Origin: Roseateles noduli
GTDB lineage: Bacteria; Pseudomonadota; Gammaproteobacteria; Burkholderiales; Burkholderiaceae_C
NCBI GenBank assembly: GCA_002205125.1
Contig: NIOE01000017.1
Span: 1 to 64,000, forward strand
Reading direction: 5' to 3'
Length of the DNA stretch: 64,000 nt
Positions 37,258-46,399 of the stretch are shown piece after piece (position 1 is the first letter of the stretch; each line of letters opens with the position of its first letter). Made by a program: the position numbers and the translations under genes. A model generated the notes under the pieces. It had not been told where the DNA came from. It searched no databases and saw only the letters and a list, made by a program, of their open reading frames with translations.

Positions 37258-38961
37258 ATGATCGTCGGCATCGACCTCGGCACGACCAACAGCCTCATCG
37301 CCGTCTTCCGCGACGGCCGCCCGCAGCTGATCCCCAACGCGTTGGGCGACTTCGCGACCCCGTCGGCGGTGGCCATCGACGACGCCGGCAAGCTGATCAC
37401 CGGCCTGGCCGCGCGCGAACGCGCCGCCACCGATCCGGCCCGCACCGCGCAGGCCTTCAAGCGGATGATGGGCACCGACCGCACGGTGCGCCTCGGCGAC
37501 CGCCAGCTGCGCGCCGAGGAGCTGTCGGCGCTGGTGCTGCAATCGCTGAAGGCCGATGCCGAGGCTTTTCTCGGCGAGCCGGTCACCGAGGCCGTGATCA
37601 CCGTCCCCGCCTACTTCAACGAGGCCCAGCGTCGCGCCACGCGCGCCGCGGGCGAGCTCGCCGGGCTCAAGGTCGAGCGGCTGCTCAACGAGCCCACCGC
37701 CGCCGGTCTGGCCTACGGGCTGCAGGACAGGCCCGACAACAGCACCTTCCTGGTGTTCGACCTGGGCGGCGGCACCTTCGACGTGTCGGTGCTGGAGTAC
37801 TTCGACGGCGTCGTCGAGGTGCGCGCCAGCGCCGGCGACACGCGCCTGGGCGGCGAGGACTTCGCCCACGCCGTGGGCAAGCTGTTCATCGAGCGCTGCG
37901 GCGCGCTGTCGCTCCCCGAGCGCGAGCGGCTTCAGAAGGATCCCGCGCTGTGGTGGCGCGCCGCCGAGCAGGCCAAGCGCGACCTCAGCGAGCGCGAGAG
38001 CGCCGTCATGGGCCTGATGCTGGACGGCCGTCGCGCGGAGCTGGAAATCACGCGCGCCGATTTCGAGGCCGCGACCGCCGAGCTGCTGCAGCGCCTGCGC
38101 CGCCCGATCGAGCGCGCGCTGCAGGACGCGCAGCTCTCGCCAGCCGCCTTGAACGAGGTGGTGCTGGTCGGCGGCGCGACGCGCATGCCGATGATCCGCC
38201 AGATGATCACGCGGCTGTTCCAGCGGCTGCCGCTGCGCACCATCGACCCCGACCAGGCGATCGCGCAGGGCGCGGCCGTGCAGGCCGGCCTGAAGGCGCG
38301 CGACGCGGCGCTCGACGAGGTCGTGCTGACGGACGTGATGCCGTTCTCGCTGGGGGTGATCACCTCGCAGCAGGTCGGTCAGCAGCGCGTCGGCGACCGT
38401 TTCGCCCCGATCGTCGAGCGCAACACGCCGGTGCCGGTCTCGCGCATGGAGCGGTTCAGCACCGTGGCCGACGGCCAGAAGCTGGTCGAGCTCGACATCC
38501 GCCAGGGCGAATCGCCGATCGGCAGCGACAACCTGCACCTGGGCAAGCTGGACATCGAGGTGCCCCCGATGCCGGCGGGCCACGCGACGATCGAGGTGCG
38601 CTTCACCTACGACGCCAACGGACTGCTGGAGGTCGACGTGCGCGACGTCCAGCGCGGCCGCACCGCCAGCACGCTGATCCGCAACACCGCCACCGAGATG
38701 AGCGAATCGCAGATCGCGGAGGCGCTCCAGCAGCTGCGCGCGCTCAAGCGCCATCCGCGCGACGAGGAGGAGAACCGCTATCTGGTCGAGCGCGCCAAGC
38801 GGCTCTATGAGGACCGCCTCGGCGAACAGCGCAGCGCGATCCAGGCGTGGCTGGGACAGTTCGAGCAGGCGCTCGACACCCAGGACCCGCGCGTCATCCG
38901 CCAGGCCCGCCTGCAGATGCGCGAGGCGCTGGACAGCGTCGACGGCGGCTTCCGGTTCTGA
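37258..38961 (+). CDS. hscC: Hsp70-family chaperone, HscC-like
   Basis: A 567-residue Hsp70: the ATPase domain has [52 protein letters not shown] and [12 protein letters not shown], followed by the substrate-binding domain (GVITSQQ to the C-terminus) and a short lid. The length is close to that of E. coli HscC (about 556), well below DnaK, and there is no C-terminal acidic tail. The stop overlaps the start of a gene for a J-like membrane protein, its probable co-chaperone, as HscC pairs with DjlB/DjlC in E. coli. Confidence 0.88.
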   Translation: MIVGIDLGTTNSLIAVFRDGRPQLIPNALGDFATPSAVAIDDAGKLITGLAARERAATDPARTAQAFKRMMGTDRTVRLGDRQLRAEELSALVLQSLKADAEAFLGEPVTEAVITVPAYFNEAQRRATRAAGELAGLKVERLLNEPTAAGLAYGLQDRPDNSTFLVFDLGGGTFDVSVLEYFDGVVEVRASAGDTRLGGEDFAHAVGKLFIERCGALSLPERERLQKDPALWWRAAEQAKRDLSERESAVMGLMLDGRRAELEITRADFEAATAELLQRLRRPIERALQDAQLSPAALNEVVLVGGATRMPMIRQMITRLFQRLPLRTIDPDQAIAQGAAVQAGLKARDAALDEVVLTDVMPFSLGVITSQQVGQQRVGDRFAPIVERNTPVPVSRMERFSTVADGQKLVELDIRQGESPIGSDNLHLGKLDIEVPPMPAGHATIEVRFTYDANGLLEVDVRDVQRGRTASTLIRNTATEMSESQIAEALQQLRALKRHPRDEEENRYLVERAKRLYEDRLGEQRSAIQAWLGQFEQALDTQDPRVIRQARLQMREALDSVDGGFRF

Positions 38962-40652
38962 TGGGGGCAGAGGGGATGGCGGACTGGCAGGAGGCCTGGC
39001 AGCGGGACTGCGACACGGTCAGGCTCGCGGCGCCTAGCACCGACCTCGGCGAGATCAAGCGCGCCTATGCGAAGACGCTGCGCAAGACCCGGCCCGACGA
39101 CGACGCGCAGGCGTATCAGGCGCTGCGCGAGGCCTATGACAGGCTGGTCGCGCACGCACGCTGGCAGTTGGAGCACGGAAGCACGGCGATCGCCGCTGTG
39201 GAGACTGACGCCGACGCCGCCAAGGATGCGGACACGGACGGGGCGACGACGATCGAGCCGGCGCCGTCAAGCGACGATGTCGTTCCGGCGCCGCCCGCGC
39301 AAGCACTGCCGAACTGGCGCACACCGGAAGAGCTTCGCGACTGGGTGTTGACGCTGCGCCAGCGCGGACATCCCGCCATGAAGGGCGGCTTGCCCGAATT
39401 GCGGGCTGCGCTCGACGACCAGCCGCTCGACCTGCATGCGCGGGCCTCCATCGTCTTCGCCGACCTGTTGCTGGAACTCCAGGCCGATCTGACGCCAACG
39501 CTGGTCGAATTCCTGCGCGAGCACTTCGGCTGGGACGACGACTTCCGCGCGCAGCGGGTGCTGGGCCACCTCCGCATGACCGCCTTGAGCGAGCTGCTCC
39601 GCGGCATCCCGCGCCCCGTCACCGATCCGGTGCTGCTGCGCGAGTACGGCCCGACCGCCCGACTGGCGAAGCTGGCCAGTTCCGGCAACGTCGAGAACAA
39701 GACCCGCGCGCTGCAGGCGGCGCTGCTGATGGGTCACGCGCTGCTCCTGCACCTGCAACGCGCCGGACCGTGGCTGCTGCGCCGGCTCGGCGTGGAGCCG
39801 TCGGACAGCATCGCCCTCGACAAGCTCACGTCCCGCGTGCTGACCTACCAGCTGGCCTTCCTCGCGTTCATCGCCTTCGTGATGGCGAGCGCCACCGATC
39901 GCGACCTCGGCGACGCCCTGGGCGCCGCCGCCTTGGCCCCCTTGGCGGCGGTGATCGCCATGGTGCTGAGTCATTGGGCGCAGGTCGCGCTGGGCGTCGT
40001 GCGCAATCTCCTGGGATCGCCGCTGGCGCGCTTCGCACCGGAGAGTTGGGCGCGGCGCTGGCCGTGGATCGGCGTGGCCCTGATGCTGACGGCGGGCGTC
40101 ATCGCACAGGTCGCGCTCATGATCACACCGTGGGGTCTGTCGCTCCCCATCGGGAGCGCCGTCATCGCCTTGATCGCCGGCGCGGTGCTGCTCGCGATGC
40201 CCGGCGACATGACCGGCATCGCCACGCTGGCGTTGCTGTGGCTGCTCGCGGACACGATCGTGCCCGGCACGTCCACGCTGCTGGGCGGATGCCTGTTGTG
40301 GGCCTGGCTGCTCGCCGGATCGCTGGTCTATCGCGAGCGACGTTACGTGCCGAATCCCGTCTCGCTCGAACTGCCGCGCCGACCGGTCGGCGGCGCACGC
40401 GCCGCGGCCGTGCTCGCGACCGTCGGGCTGCCGACGCTGATGACCTGGCTCGGCGACCACTGCGGCATCCGCTTCACGCTGGCGGTGTTCGTGATGACCG
40501 GGGGCGTGTTCATGCTGATGCCAAAGAACAGCCCGCACCTCGTGTGGGCGCTGCCGCTGGCGCTCTACGGCTCGATCGCGCTGCTGCTGGCGATGAAGCA
40601 GCTGGGGTGGCGCCTCGGTCGCCGCCTGCTGGGCGACGACCTGGCGCGGTGA
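38961..40652 (+). CDS. J-like-domain membrane protein, probable HscC partner
   Basis: About 563 residues. The N-terminus is a J-like domain (LGEIKRAYAKTLRKTRPDDDAQAYQALREAYDRL) in which the HPD tripeptide of J proteins reads RPD, as in other HscC partners. A charged linker and a soluble helical region follow, and the C-terminal half has about ten hydrophobic segments. The start is ATG 38961, overlapping the hscC stop, or ATG 38976. It probably recruits the Hsp70 to the membrane. Client unknown. Confidence 0.82.
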   Translation: MGAEGMADWQEAWQRDCDTVRLAAPSTDLGEIKRAYAKTLRKTRPDDDAQAYQALREAYDRLVAHARWQLEHGSTAIAAVETDADAAKDADTDGATTIEPAPSSDDVVPAPPAQALPNWRTPEELRDWVLTLRQRGHPAMKGGLPELRAALDDQPLDLHARASIVFADLLLELQADLTPTLVEFLREHFGWDDDFRAQRVLGHLRMTALSELLRGIPRPVTDPVLLREYGPTARLAKLASSGNVENKTRALQAALLMGHALLLHLQRAGPWLLRRLGVEPSDSIALDKLTSRVLTYQLAFLAFIAFVMASATDRDLGDALGAAALAPLAAVIAMVLSHWAQVALGVVRNLLGSPLARFAPESWARRWPWIGVALMLTAGVIAQVALMITPWGLSLPIGSAVIALIAGAVLLAMPGDMTGIATLALLWLLADTIVPGTSTLLGGCLLWAWLLAGSLVYRERRYVPNPVSLELPRRPVGGARAAAVLATVGLPTLMTWLGDHCGIRFTLAVFVMTGGVFMLMPKNSPHLVWALPLALYGSIALLLAMKQLGWRLGRRLLGDDLAR

Positions 40653-40682
40653 CGGGCGTTGGCGCGGCGTGCTGACCCGCGC

Positions 40683-41585
40683 TTACTGCACCGGCACCCA
40701 GCCCGACGGCGACCAGCGCAGCAGCACGTCCGTCAGCGGATTGGGCGACTTGCCCATCAGGTCGCGCACCTGCGCGCGCAGTGCGTCGAGGGTCGAGGCG
40801 TCGTCGTCGCTGACGTAGAGCACCGTGTCGTTGGCCGGCGCGGCGACGATCAGCTTGCCCTTCTGCGCGTCGGCCAGCGGCTTCCAGTCGTCGATGAAGA
40901 CCAGCCGGCTCGGCTGCGGCACCGGCCCGTCGAGCTTGCCGACCTCGCCCGCCGGCACCGGCTTGGCGTGCTGCAGCACCTGCGGCATCGCGTCGTAGGT
41001 GTTCTTGCGCGCAGTCTCGCGCACCTGGTCCACCGACAGGTTCAGCGTCTTGTAGTCCTTCTCGCTGATGAGTCGCGACGCGCGCATCGTGTCGAACACC
41101 GGCACCGTCACCAGCGGACCGATGAAGGGCCGCGGGCGGAAGGTGGTGGCGTCGCCGCCGACCTCGCGCTGCGCCTGCTGCACGGAGGTGGCGGTGCGCA
41201 CGGCCAGTCGCAGCGACTCGCGCGTGGCGGGGATCGTCGAGGTCCGGAACTGCTGCGTCGTCGTCTTCACGAACACGTTCACGTCGTCGGCGCAGTTGCC
41301 GCGGTTGGACTGGCAGCCCGTGTAGAGCTTGTCGAGCTTCGTGCGCTGGTCCGCGACGCCGAGGGTCAACGGCTCGCGCACGACGACGGTGGCGTCGCCC
41401 AGTTGCTGGCGGAGCTGCGCGGCGACGTACTCGGTGAAGCCGACGGCATCCTGCGGCACGGCGCCGGCCTGCGCGTGCGCGCCGCCTGCTGCACCGCAGA
41501 ACGCGGCTGCGGCCGCGACGGCGGCCAGCGTGGATCGGAGAACGGAACGCGGTTGTCGTTGTAGACGAAGACGCATGACGGACAT
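40683..41585 (-). CDS. Hypothetical secreted protein (possibly DUF1444-like)
   Basis: A 300-residue protein with a signal peptide (LRSTLAAVAAAAAFCGAAGGAHA). The mature part begins GFTEYVAAQLRQQLGDATVVVREPLTLGV and ends in ADVLLRWSP-like strands (TDVLLRWSPSGWVPVQ). The start of the mature part recalls DUF1444 proteins, but I am not sure. ATG 41585 follows a strong GGAGG. It is 87 bases downstream of the phospholipase gene on the same strand and may share its transcript. Confidence 0.7.
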   Translation of the reverse strand: MSVMRLRLQRQPRSVLRSTLAAVAAAAAFCGAAGGAHAQAGAVPQDAVGFTEYVAAQLRQQLGDATVVVREPLTLGVADQRTKLDKLYTGCQSNRGNCADDVNVFVKTTTQQFRTSTIPATRESLRLAVRTATSVQQAQREVGGDATTFRPRPFIGPLVTVPVFDTMRASRLISEKDYKTLNLSVDQVRETARKNTYDAMPQVLQHAKPVPAGEVGKLDGPVPQPSRLVFIDDWKPLADAQKGKLIVAAPANDTVLYVSDDDASTLDALRAQVRDLMGKSPNPLTDVLLRWSPSGWVPVQ

Positions 41586-41672
41586 GAGGACCTCCGTGAT
41601 TTCATGGGGAGGTCCGGGTTGGGCAAGGAACGCTCCCGCGTCCCGCCCAACCCTTGCAGACAAGGCCGACCT

Positions 41673-43865
41673 TTACGCGCCCTGCACGCGGTACTGATCC
41701 GCCTTCGCCACGCCCTCCATCGCCGGATCGCTGACCGACGGCGCGCCGGTCTCGATGTGTCCGGCGAAGCGGCGCAGGAAGTCGGTCTGGCCGCCCACGC
41801 GCACCGACAAGTCGTACCAATGCGCCGCGACGGCAACACCGACTCGAACTTCGCTGCTGCTGCGCGCCGGCACGTTCACCGTGCGCGGCGTCGTGCCCTG
41901 GTACCGGTTGTGCGCGATGCTGAAGCTCGCCGCGACCGGTCCGGTGTTGACCAGCGTCAGCACCAGCTCGCCGGTGGCCGGCGCGGACTTCGCGATGACG
42001 TCCGGATTGGGCTGCCCCGCCGCCGCAGCACGCCGCGCATTGCCGGCGAGGTGACGGTGGAAGCCGTTGGGACCCAGCACCCACAGGTCGTACGCGCCCG
42101 CGCTCTGCGGCGCGAAGCTGCCGGTCAGCTGCTTGCCCGCTTCCACCGTGTAGCGGCGCGGGATCTCGCCCAGCCGCGTGCGATCGTAGACATGGAACAC
42201 GGCCGCCGCGCTGCCCGCGTTCTGGAACGTGACGGCGATCGTCGACGCATTCGGCCCCGCGCCCGGCGTCACCGCGCCGGTGGCCTGCAGGTCATACGGC
42301 AGCGCCCGCGCCGGACGCACGCCCGCGCCCTGCGACGGCAGCTGCAGCGAGCCCGGGACGGGCGGCGTCGTGGTCGAGGGCAGTGCCCGCGCCTTGTTGG
42401 CCAGGGCGACCGTGTCGGGCAGCTTCGAGAAGAACTCGCTGTCCTCCGGATCGGCGAAGTTGAAGCACGAGGTCAGGTCGCCCGCGACTGCGCGGCGCCA
42501 CGGACCGACGTTGGTCTCCTTCACCCCGAAGCGCGCTTCGATGAAGCGCAGCACCGACGTGTGGTCCGACACCTGCGAGTTGACCCAGCCGCCCTTGCTC
42601 CACGGCGACACGATGTACAGCGGCACGCGCGGGCCCATGCCGTACGGGCGATGCAGGTAGGTGGCCGAGGCGCCGTTCAGGATCTCGCAGTACTCGCCGG
42701 TCGTGTCGACCGTCGACGCGCCGGCGAGCACCGCCTGCGCGGGGTTCGCGTTCCACGTCACATACGACGGCGCGGCCGGCGGCGGCACGTGGTCGAAGAA
42801 GCCGTCGTTCTCGTCGAAGTTGATGAACAGGACGGTCTTGGCCCACACCTCGGGATTCGAGGTCAGCGCGTCCAGCACCTTGGCCGTGTAGTCGGCGCCC
42901 TGCGCGGGGCTGGACGGACCCGGATGCTCGGAGCCCTCCGCCGTCGCGACGATCCACGACACCTGCGGCAGGCGGTTGTTGAGCACGTCGTCGCGCAGCA
43001 GGTCCAGGTCGCGCGTGGAGATGCCGCGGTCCTTCAGCACCTGCGAGAAGCCCGGGCGGTTGTACCAGCCGTCGCGGAACACCTTGAAGCCCGCGAGCGA
43101 GTTGTCGGTGAAGTTGTCCGCCATGTTCTGGTAGACCTGCCAACTGATGCCGGCCGACTGCAGGCGCTCGGGATAGGTGGTCCAGGTGTAGTCGTCGAGC
43201 GGGTTCGGGTTGAACCAGTCGTGGCTGTTGTCGGTGGACGGACCGTTGCCCAGGCGCAGCGGATCGTTGGTGCCGGTCCAGATGAACAGCCGGTTGGTGT
43301 TGGTGCCGGTCTGCGTCGCGCAGTGGTACGCGTCGCACAGCGTGAACGCGTTGGCCAGGGCGAACTGGAAGGGCAGCTCCTGCTCCTTGAAGTGGCCCAT
43401 CGAGTGGTTCTGCTTGGCCTTGGGCCAGTTGTTCATGCGGCCGTGGTCCCAGGCCGCCTGCGCGTCGGTCCACGAGTGCGGCGTGCCGCTGACCCGCATG
43501 AAGGCGAAGTTCTGCGCCGTGTTCAGGTGGAAGGGCGCGATCGCGCCGGGCGCGGCGTTGTTGACGGTGGGCTGGACCCAGACCGAGCGGCCCTTCACGT
43601 TGGCGGAGTCGGCCACCGGCGCCGGGAACGGATCGCCGAAGCCGCGCACGCCGTTCATCGTGCCGAAGTAGTGATCGAAGGAACGGTTCTCCTGCGTCAG
43701 CACGACGATGTGCTCGACGTCCTGGATGGTCCCGGTGCGCACGGCCGCCTTGATGGACAGCGCGCGGGCGATGGCCGGCGGGAAGCTGGTCATCGCGGCG
43801 GTGGCGCCGGCGGCGCCGGCGACGGCACGGAGGAACTGGCGGCGGGGCGGTTGCTGCTGCGTCAT
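41673..43865 (-). CDS. plcC: Phosphocholine-specific phospholipase C
   Basis: A 730-residue secreted enzyme that hydrolyses phosphatidylcholine and sphingomyelin head groups. A Tat signal opens the protein (RRQFLRAVAGAAGATAAM, then AIARA). The phosphoesterase domain starts with EHIVVLTQENRSFDHYFGTMNGVRGF and has further metal-site stretches FINFDENDGFFDHVPPP and DHTSVLRFIEARFG. Two Ig-like C-terminal domains follow from about 510. This is the Pseudomonas PlcH/PlcN family. It may be regulated by phosphate; no Pho box was recognised. Confidence 0.93.
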   Translation of the reverse strand: MTQQQPPRRQFLRAVAGAAGATAAMTSFPPAIARALSIKAAVRTGTIQDVEHIVVLTQENRSFDHYFGTMNGVRGFGDPFPAPVADSANVKGRSVWVQPTVNNAAPGAIAPFHLNTAQNFAFMRVSGTPHSWTDAQAAWDHGRMNNWPKAKQNHSMGHFKEQELPFQFALANAFTLCDAYHCATQTGTNTNRLFIWTGTNDPLRLGNGPSTDNSHDWFNPNPLDDYTWTTYPERLQSAGISWQVYQNMADNFTDNSLAGFKVFRDGWYNRPGFSQVLKDRGISTRDLDLLRDDVLNNRLPQVSWIVATAEGSEHPGPSSPAQGADYTAKVLDALTSNPEVWAKTVLFINFDENDGFFDHVPPPAAPSYVTWNANPAQAVLAGASTVDTTGEYCEILNGASATYLHRPYGMGPRVPLYIVSPWSKGGWVNSQVSDHTSVLRFIEARFGVKETNVGPWRRAVAGDLTSCFNFADPEDSEFFSKLPDTVALANKARALPSTTTPPVPGSLQLPSQGAGVRPARALPYDLQATGAVTPGAGPNASTIAVTFQNAGSAAAVFHVYDRTRLGEIPRRYTVEAGKQLTGSFAPQSAGAYDLWVLGPNGFHRHLAGNARRAAAAGQPNPDVIAKSAPATGELVLTLVNTGPVAASFSIAHNRYQGTTPRTVNVPARSSSEVRVGVAVAAHWYDLSVRVGGQTDFLRRFAGHIETGAPSVSDPAMEGVAKADQYRVQGA

Positions 43866-43876
43866 GGCGGGGCTCC

Positions 43877-44518
43877 TCAGGCGGTGGCGGTGGTGTTCGT
43901 GGCGGCGCTCGCGTTCCGCGAGGTCTTGCGGCGGCGGATCACCAGCGCGGCGACGGCCAGGCCGCCGAGCGCGAGCGCGCCCGAAGCCGGCTCCGGCACG
44001 GCGGCGGCGAAGGTCAGGTCGTCCATGACGAAGAAGGCCGGGTCGTTGCTGCGGAACACGAGGCGGTCGACGAGGCCGGCATAGCCGCTGCCCAGGAACG
44101 CGGGGCTGTCGCTGAGGTTGAGCAGCGAGGCCGACGCGACGAGCGCGCCGCCGAAGTACAGGTCGACGGCGACGTTGACGCCGTCGAAGCCGGAGAACCA
44201 GGCGCCCTGGAAGGTGCTGGGCGTGAGGAAGCCGATGGCGCTGGTCGAGCTGTCGCCGTCGAAGCCGAGCGTGGCGCGGCGGTCGCCGGAATGCGGCGTG
44301 TACGGGGCCTGTTCGCCGGCGTACTGGAACCAGGAGCTGGCGGACCAGTCGAGGCCGGCGTAGTTGGCGGGGACCAGGCCGTCGTCGGTCAGGTCGTCGA
44401 AGGTGACGACGGTGGCGGACGCGAACGGCGCGGCGATGGCGAGCACCAGCGGCAGGCAGGCGCGGGGGATGCCGCGGGTGACGAGGGCGGACAGTGTGCG
44501 GGCGAAGGGCTTGCGCAT
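43877..44518 (-). CDS. PEP-CTERM sorting-domain protein
   Basis: A 213-residue exported protein: signal peptide (LPLVLAIAAPFASA), a beta-rich domain (VVTFDDLTDDGLVPANYAGLDWSASSWFQY) and a C-terminal PEP-CTERM signal (VPEPASGALALGGLAVAALVIRRRK). The opening FDDL and YAGLDW resemble a carbohydrate-binding-like domain common in PEP-CTERM proteins. ATG 44518 is preceded by GGAG. It lies 11 bases upstream of plcC on the same strand. Confidence 0.88.
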   Translation of the reverse strand: MRKPFARTLSALVTRGIPRACLPLVLAIAAPFASATVVTFDDLTDDGLVPANYAGLDWSASSWFQYAGEQAPYTPHSGDRRATLGFDGDSSTSAIGFLTPSTFQGAWFSGFDGVNVAVDLYFGGALVASASLLNLSDSPAFLGSGYAGLVDRLVFRSNDPAFFVMDDLTFAAAVPEPASGALALGGLAVAALVIRRRKTSRNASAATNTTATA

Positions 44519-44906
44519 GGGGACTCCAGGGAGGTCGGTCGGACGGGAAGCGCCGCGGCCGCGCATCGATCCGACGGAGGGTCAGGTCTTGTGTGCGCGG
44601 ATGCGGGAGGACGCGGCGGATGTTCAGAGGCCGGGGTGACAGACCGGTGAACGGTCGGTGTCATCGACGGGCCTGGAACTTGCCCTCGGGGCCTTCGTCC
44701 CTGGAAGCGGGGGCGCGTCGCGGGAGCGACGCGAAGGCGTCATGTAACGCTGAAGCGCAATGGCTTTGATCAGTATTGGCAGGGGGAGTGACCTACCGGG
44801 ACCAGTTCCCCCAGCGAGACCGCAGTTTGGAGGAGAGACGTGAGATCACGGCGTGTAGACACTGCGTGCCTTCGGGTCCTGGGACCCGTCTTGATGGAGC
44901 ATCGCC
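44519..44906. other. 388-base gene-free stretch with a hairpin and a repeated leader
   Basis: No credible gene. A perfect eight-base hairpin CGCGTCGC/GCGACGCG lies at 44714-44733 with loop GGGA and no U-tract. The right part (44768-44842) is a leader sequence found again at 46851-46925; see those entries. The rest is unremarkable and presumably holds the two divergent promoters. Confidence 0.6.
44768..44842 (+). repeat. Stem-loop leader, copy A, upstream of the HEPN module
   Basis: About 75 bases that are repeated, with roughly 80 percent identity by eye, at 46851-46925. The stem is GGGGGA (44782-44787) against TCCCCC (44807-44812). The shared part ends in TTTGGAGGAGAGACGTG, that is, a strong ribosome binding site and a GTG at 44840. 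In this copy the GTG opens a 32-codon frame that stops at 44938 and overlaps the downstream gene out of frame. It may be a leader peptide, an attenuator or a repeat element. Confidence 0.7.
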
Positions 44907-45359
44907 ATGACCGCAGATATTCGAAAGACTTGCAATGAGTCCTCCACTGACCATGACGCCGTCGAAGAGCTGATGGCGGCGCTACGTCGTCCGCATGCGG
45001 TCTTCGGAAGCGCTGCAGGCCCTGACGTCTTTGCCCGGTGCGAGATGGCCGACTGGGACGCCATCAGCGCTGCATTGAAGAGCGCGCTCGACCAATACGA
45101 CGTCTCTGCAACCGATGTTCTCGCGATGTTGCGGCTGGCGGGCGAGTTCATGCGTCATCACGAAATCTGTCTCGATGGATATCCCTGGGTGTGTACCCAG
45201 CGGGACGAGGAGGGTTTCTGGGTCTGCTACCGGATCCACACGTCGCTCGGCTATCGGCATCTCGTCACCTGGGAGGACCGATTCGATGATCTCCTGGACT
45301 CTCGTGGCATCGATCTCGAGGGGTTCCGCCTGCAGTTCGCCAGCGCTGGACCGCGCTGA
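44907..45359 (+). CDS. Unknown protein, first gene of HEPN module, copy A
   Basis: I do not recognise a family. The 150 residues are soluble and acidic, with AVEELMAALRRP near the N-terminus, ADWDAI, AGEFMRHHEICLDGYPWVC and TWEDRFDDLL. It is a clear but diverged paralogue of the protein at 46989-47444, sharing ELxAALRRP, (G/A)DW, H-x(4)-L-x-G-x-PW and W-x-DRF. GGAGC eight bases before ATG 44907 supports this start. The HEPN-like gene follows after 23 bases. A possible role is partner, immunity or regulatory protein for the HEPN protein. Confidence 0.75.
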   Translation: MTADIRKTCNESSTDHDAVEELMAALRRPHAVFGSAAGPDVFARCEMADWDAISAALKSALDQYDVSATDVLAMLRLAGEFMRHHEICLDGYPWVCTQRDEEGFWVCYRIHTSLGYRHLVTWEDRFDDLLDSRGIDLEGFRLQFASAGPR

Positions 45360-45382
45360 ACGAGCACTTCAACGGGGTTCTC

Positions 45383-45823
45383 ATGGCCATCAACAGCGAC
45401 GATCTCTTCGAGCTTGCCCAGCGGCTGTCCACCTGCGCCGATGAAGCGTCACACCGAGCCTCCATCAGTCGCGCGTACTACGCCTCCTACCATCAATGCA
45501 TTGAATGGGAGAAGCAACTTCCAAGCACGAGCGAGATCAATGGCATCGACAAGAACTCCCTTGGCGTTCATGCCTCCTTGATCCGCAGACTTCGACATCC
45601 TGACAGTCGATGCAGCCCGAAGCAGACCAGCCTGTCCATCTCGATCGGAAAGCGCCTGGACCAATTGCGGAAACGCCGAGGTCGTGCCGACTACGACATC
45701 AAGCTCCACATTCCGCACCAGCTCGTGGAGGCTCAGTTGGCCTTGGCTAGGACGCTCCTCGATGACTGCCACGCCACGTGTCCTCCGCGGGGGAAGGTGA
45801 CCCGACGAAAGCATCGTCGCTGA
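45383..45823 (+). CDS. HEPN-like protein, copy A (Rx4H histidine absent)
   Basis: A 146-residue, basic, helical protein with HEPN-like hallmarks: ISRAYYASYHQCIEW near residue 30 and a second charged helix RKRRGRADYDIK (96-107). The paralogue at 47475-47903 has RRNRAHADY here, so this copy lacks the histidine of the Rx4H RNase motif, and two residues are missing. The C-terminus ends in a basic tail (RGKVTRRKHRR). HEPN proteins are commonly RNases in toxin-antitoxin and defence systems, and inactive versions serve as partners. The assignment to HEPN is by motif only. Confidence 0.7.
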   Translation: MAINSDDLFELAQRLSTCADEASHRASISRAYYASYHQCIEWEKQLPSTSEINGIDKNSLGVHASLIRRLRHPDSRCSPKQTSLSISIGKRLDQLRKRRGRADYDIKLHIPHQLVEAQLALARTLLDDCHATCPPRGKVTRRKHRR

Positions 45824-45843
45824 CGCCGTGTGGTCAAGCTGCG

Positions 45844-46293
45844 CTAGGCATCTCGGTTGATCACACCCTTCATGTCCTCGCCGGCCAACGGCGTCGATGT
45901 GTGCTCATGGACGATCTTCCAGACGCCGTCGCGGCGCAACAGCGTCCAGCTGATGCGGTTGTCCATCGTGAACTTCGTTTCGCCATGGGCCACGAGTTCA
46001 TAGCGAACGAACGCGTGCAGGGCGGCCATGTCGCCGCTGGCGTGCACGTGGGGATCGTCGAACACCACGCGGTTGGCACCCTCGCCCGCCATCTTGAACC
46101 AGCGCTCGACCGCGCTGCGCCATTGCGCTTCGCCGTCGTAGGACCACTGGTCCCAGCAGTCATAGATCTGCGCGTCCGGCGCGTACAACGCCAGCAGCGC
46201 GTCCACATCCTTGGCCGCGGCGGCGGCCTGGTACGCCCCCAGCAACGCCAGCACCTGCTGGCCGACGGCCGTGTCATTCGCTCGTGTCGTCAT
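45844..46293 (-). CDS. SnoaL-like / NTF2-fold protein
   Basis: A 149-residue NTF2-fold protein: LLGAYQAAAAAKDVDALLALYAPDAQIYDCWDQW, RWFKMAG, VRYELVAHGE and the closing WKIVHEHTSTPL. This is the ketosteroid-isomerase-like type often annotated SgcJ/EcaC or DUF4440-like. It lies between the two HEPN modules on the opposite strand and has no visible link to them. Confidence 0.85.
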   Translation of the reverse strand: MTTRANDTAVGQQVLALLGAYQAAAAAKDVDALLALYAPDAQIYDCWDQWSYDGEAQWRSAVERWFKMAGEGANRVVFDDPHVHASGDMAALHAFVRYELVAHGETKFTMDNRISWTLLRRDGVWKIVHEHTSTPLAGEDMKGVINRDA

Positions 46294-46399
46294 GCATTTC
46301 TCCCGGTGGAAGGTGGAAGGCGAAGGGCAAGCATCCCTCCTCCCTCACGACGATCGAAGCCCGCCCGTTTCGACACGTCCCAGGATCACCCACCCGGCG

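Noticed and set aside
41673-43865. Acid phosphatase or alkaline phosphatase for the large Tat-exported protein
   Set aside because: The ENRSFDHYFGTMNGVRGF opening and the two C-terminal Ig-like domains fit phosphocholine-specific phospholipase C better.
44714-44733. Perfect eight-base hairpin as an intrinsic terminator
   Set aside because: No U-tract follows and it lies upstream of genes on both sides, so no transcript should end there.
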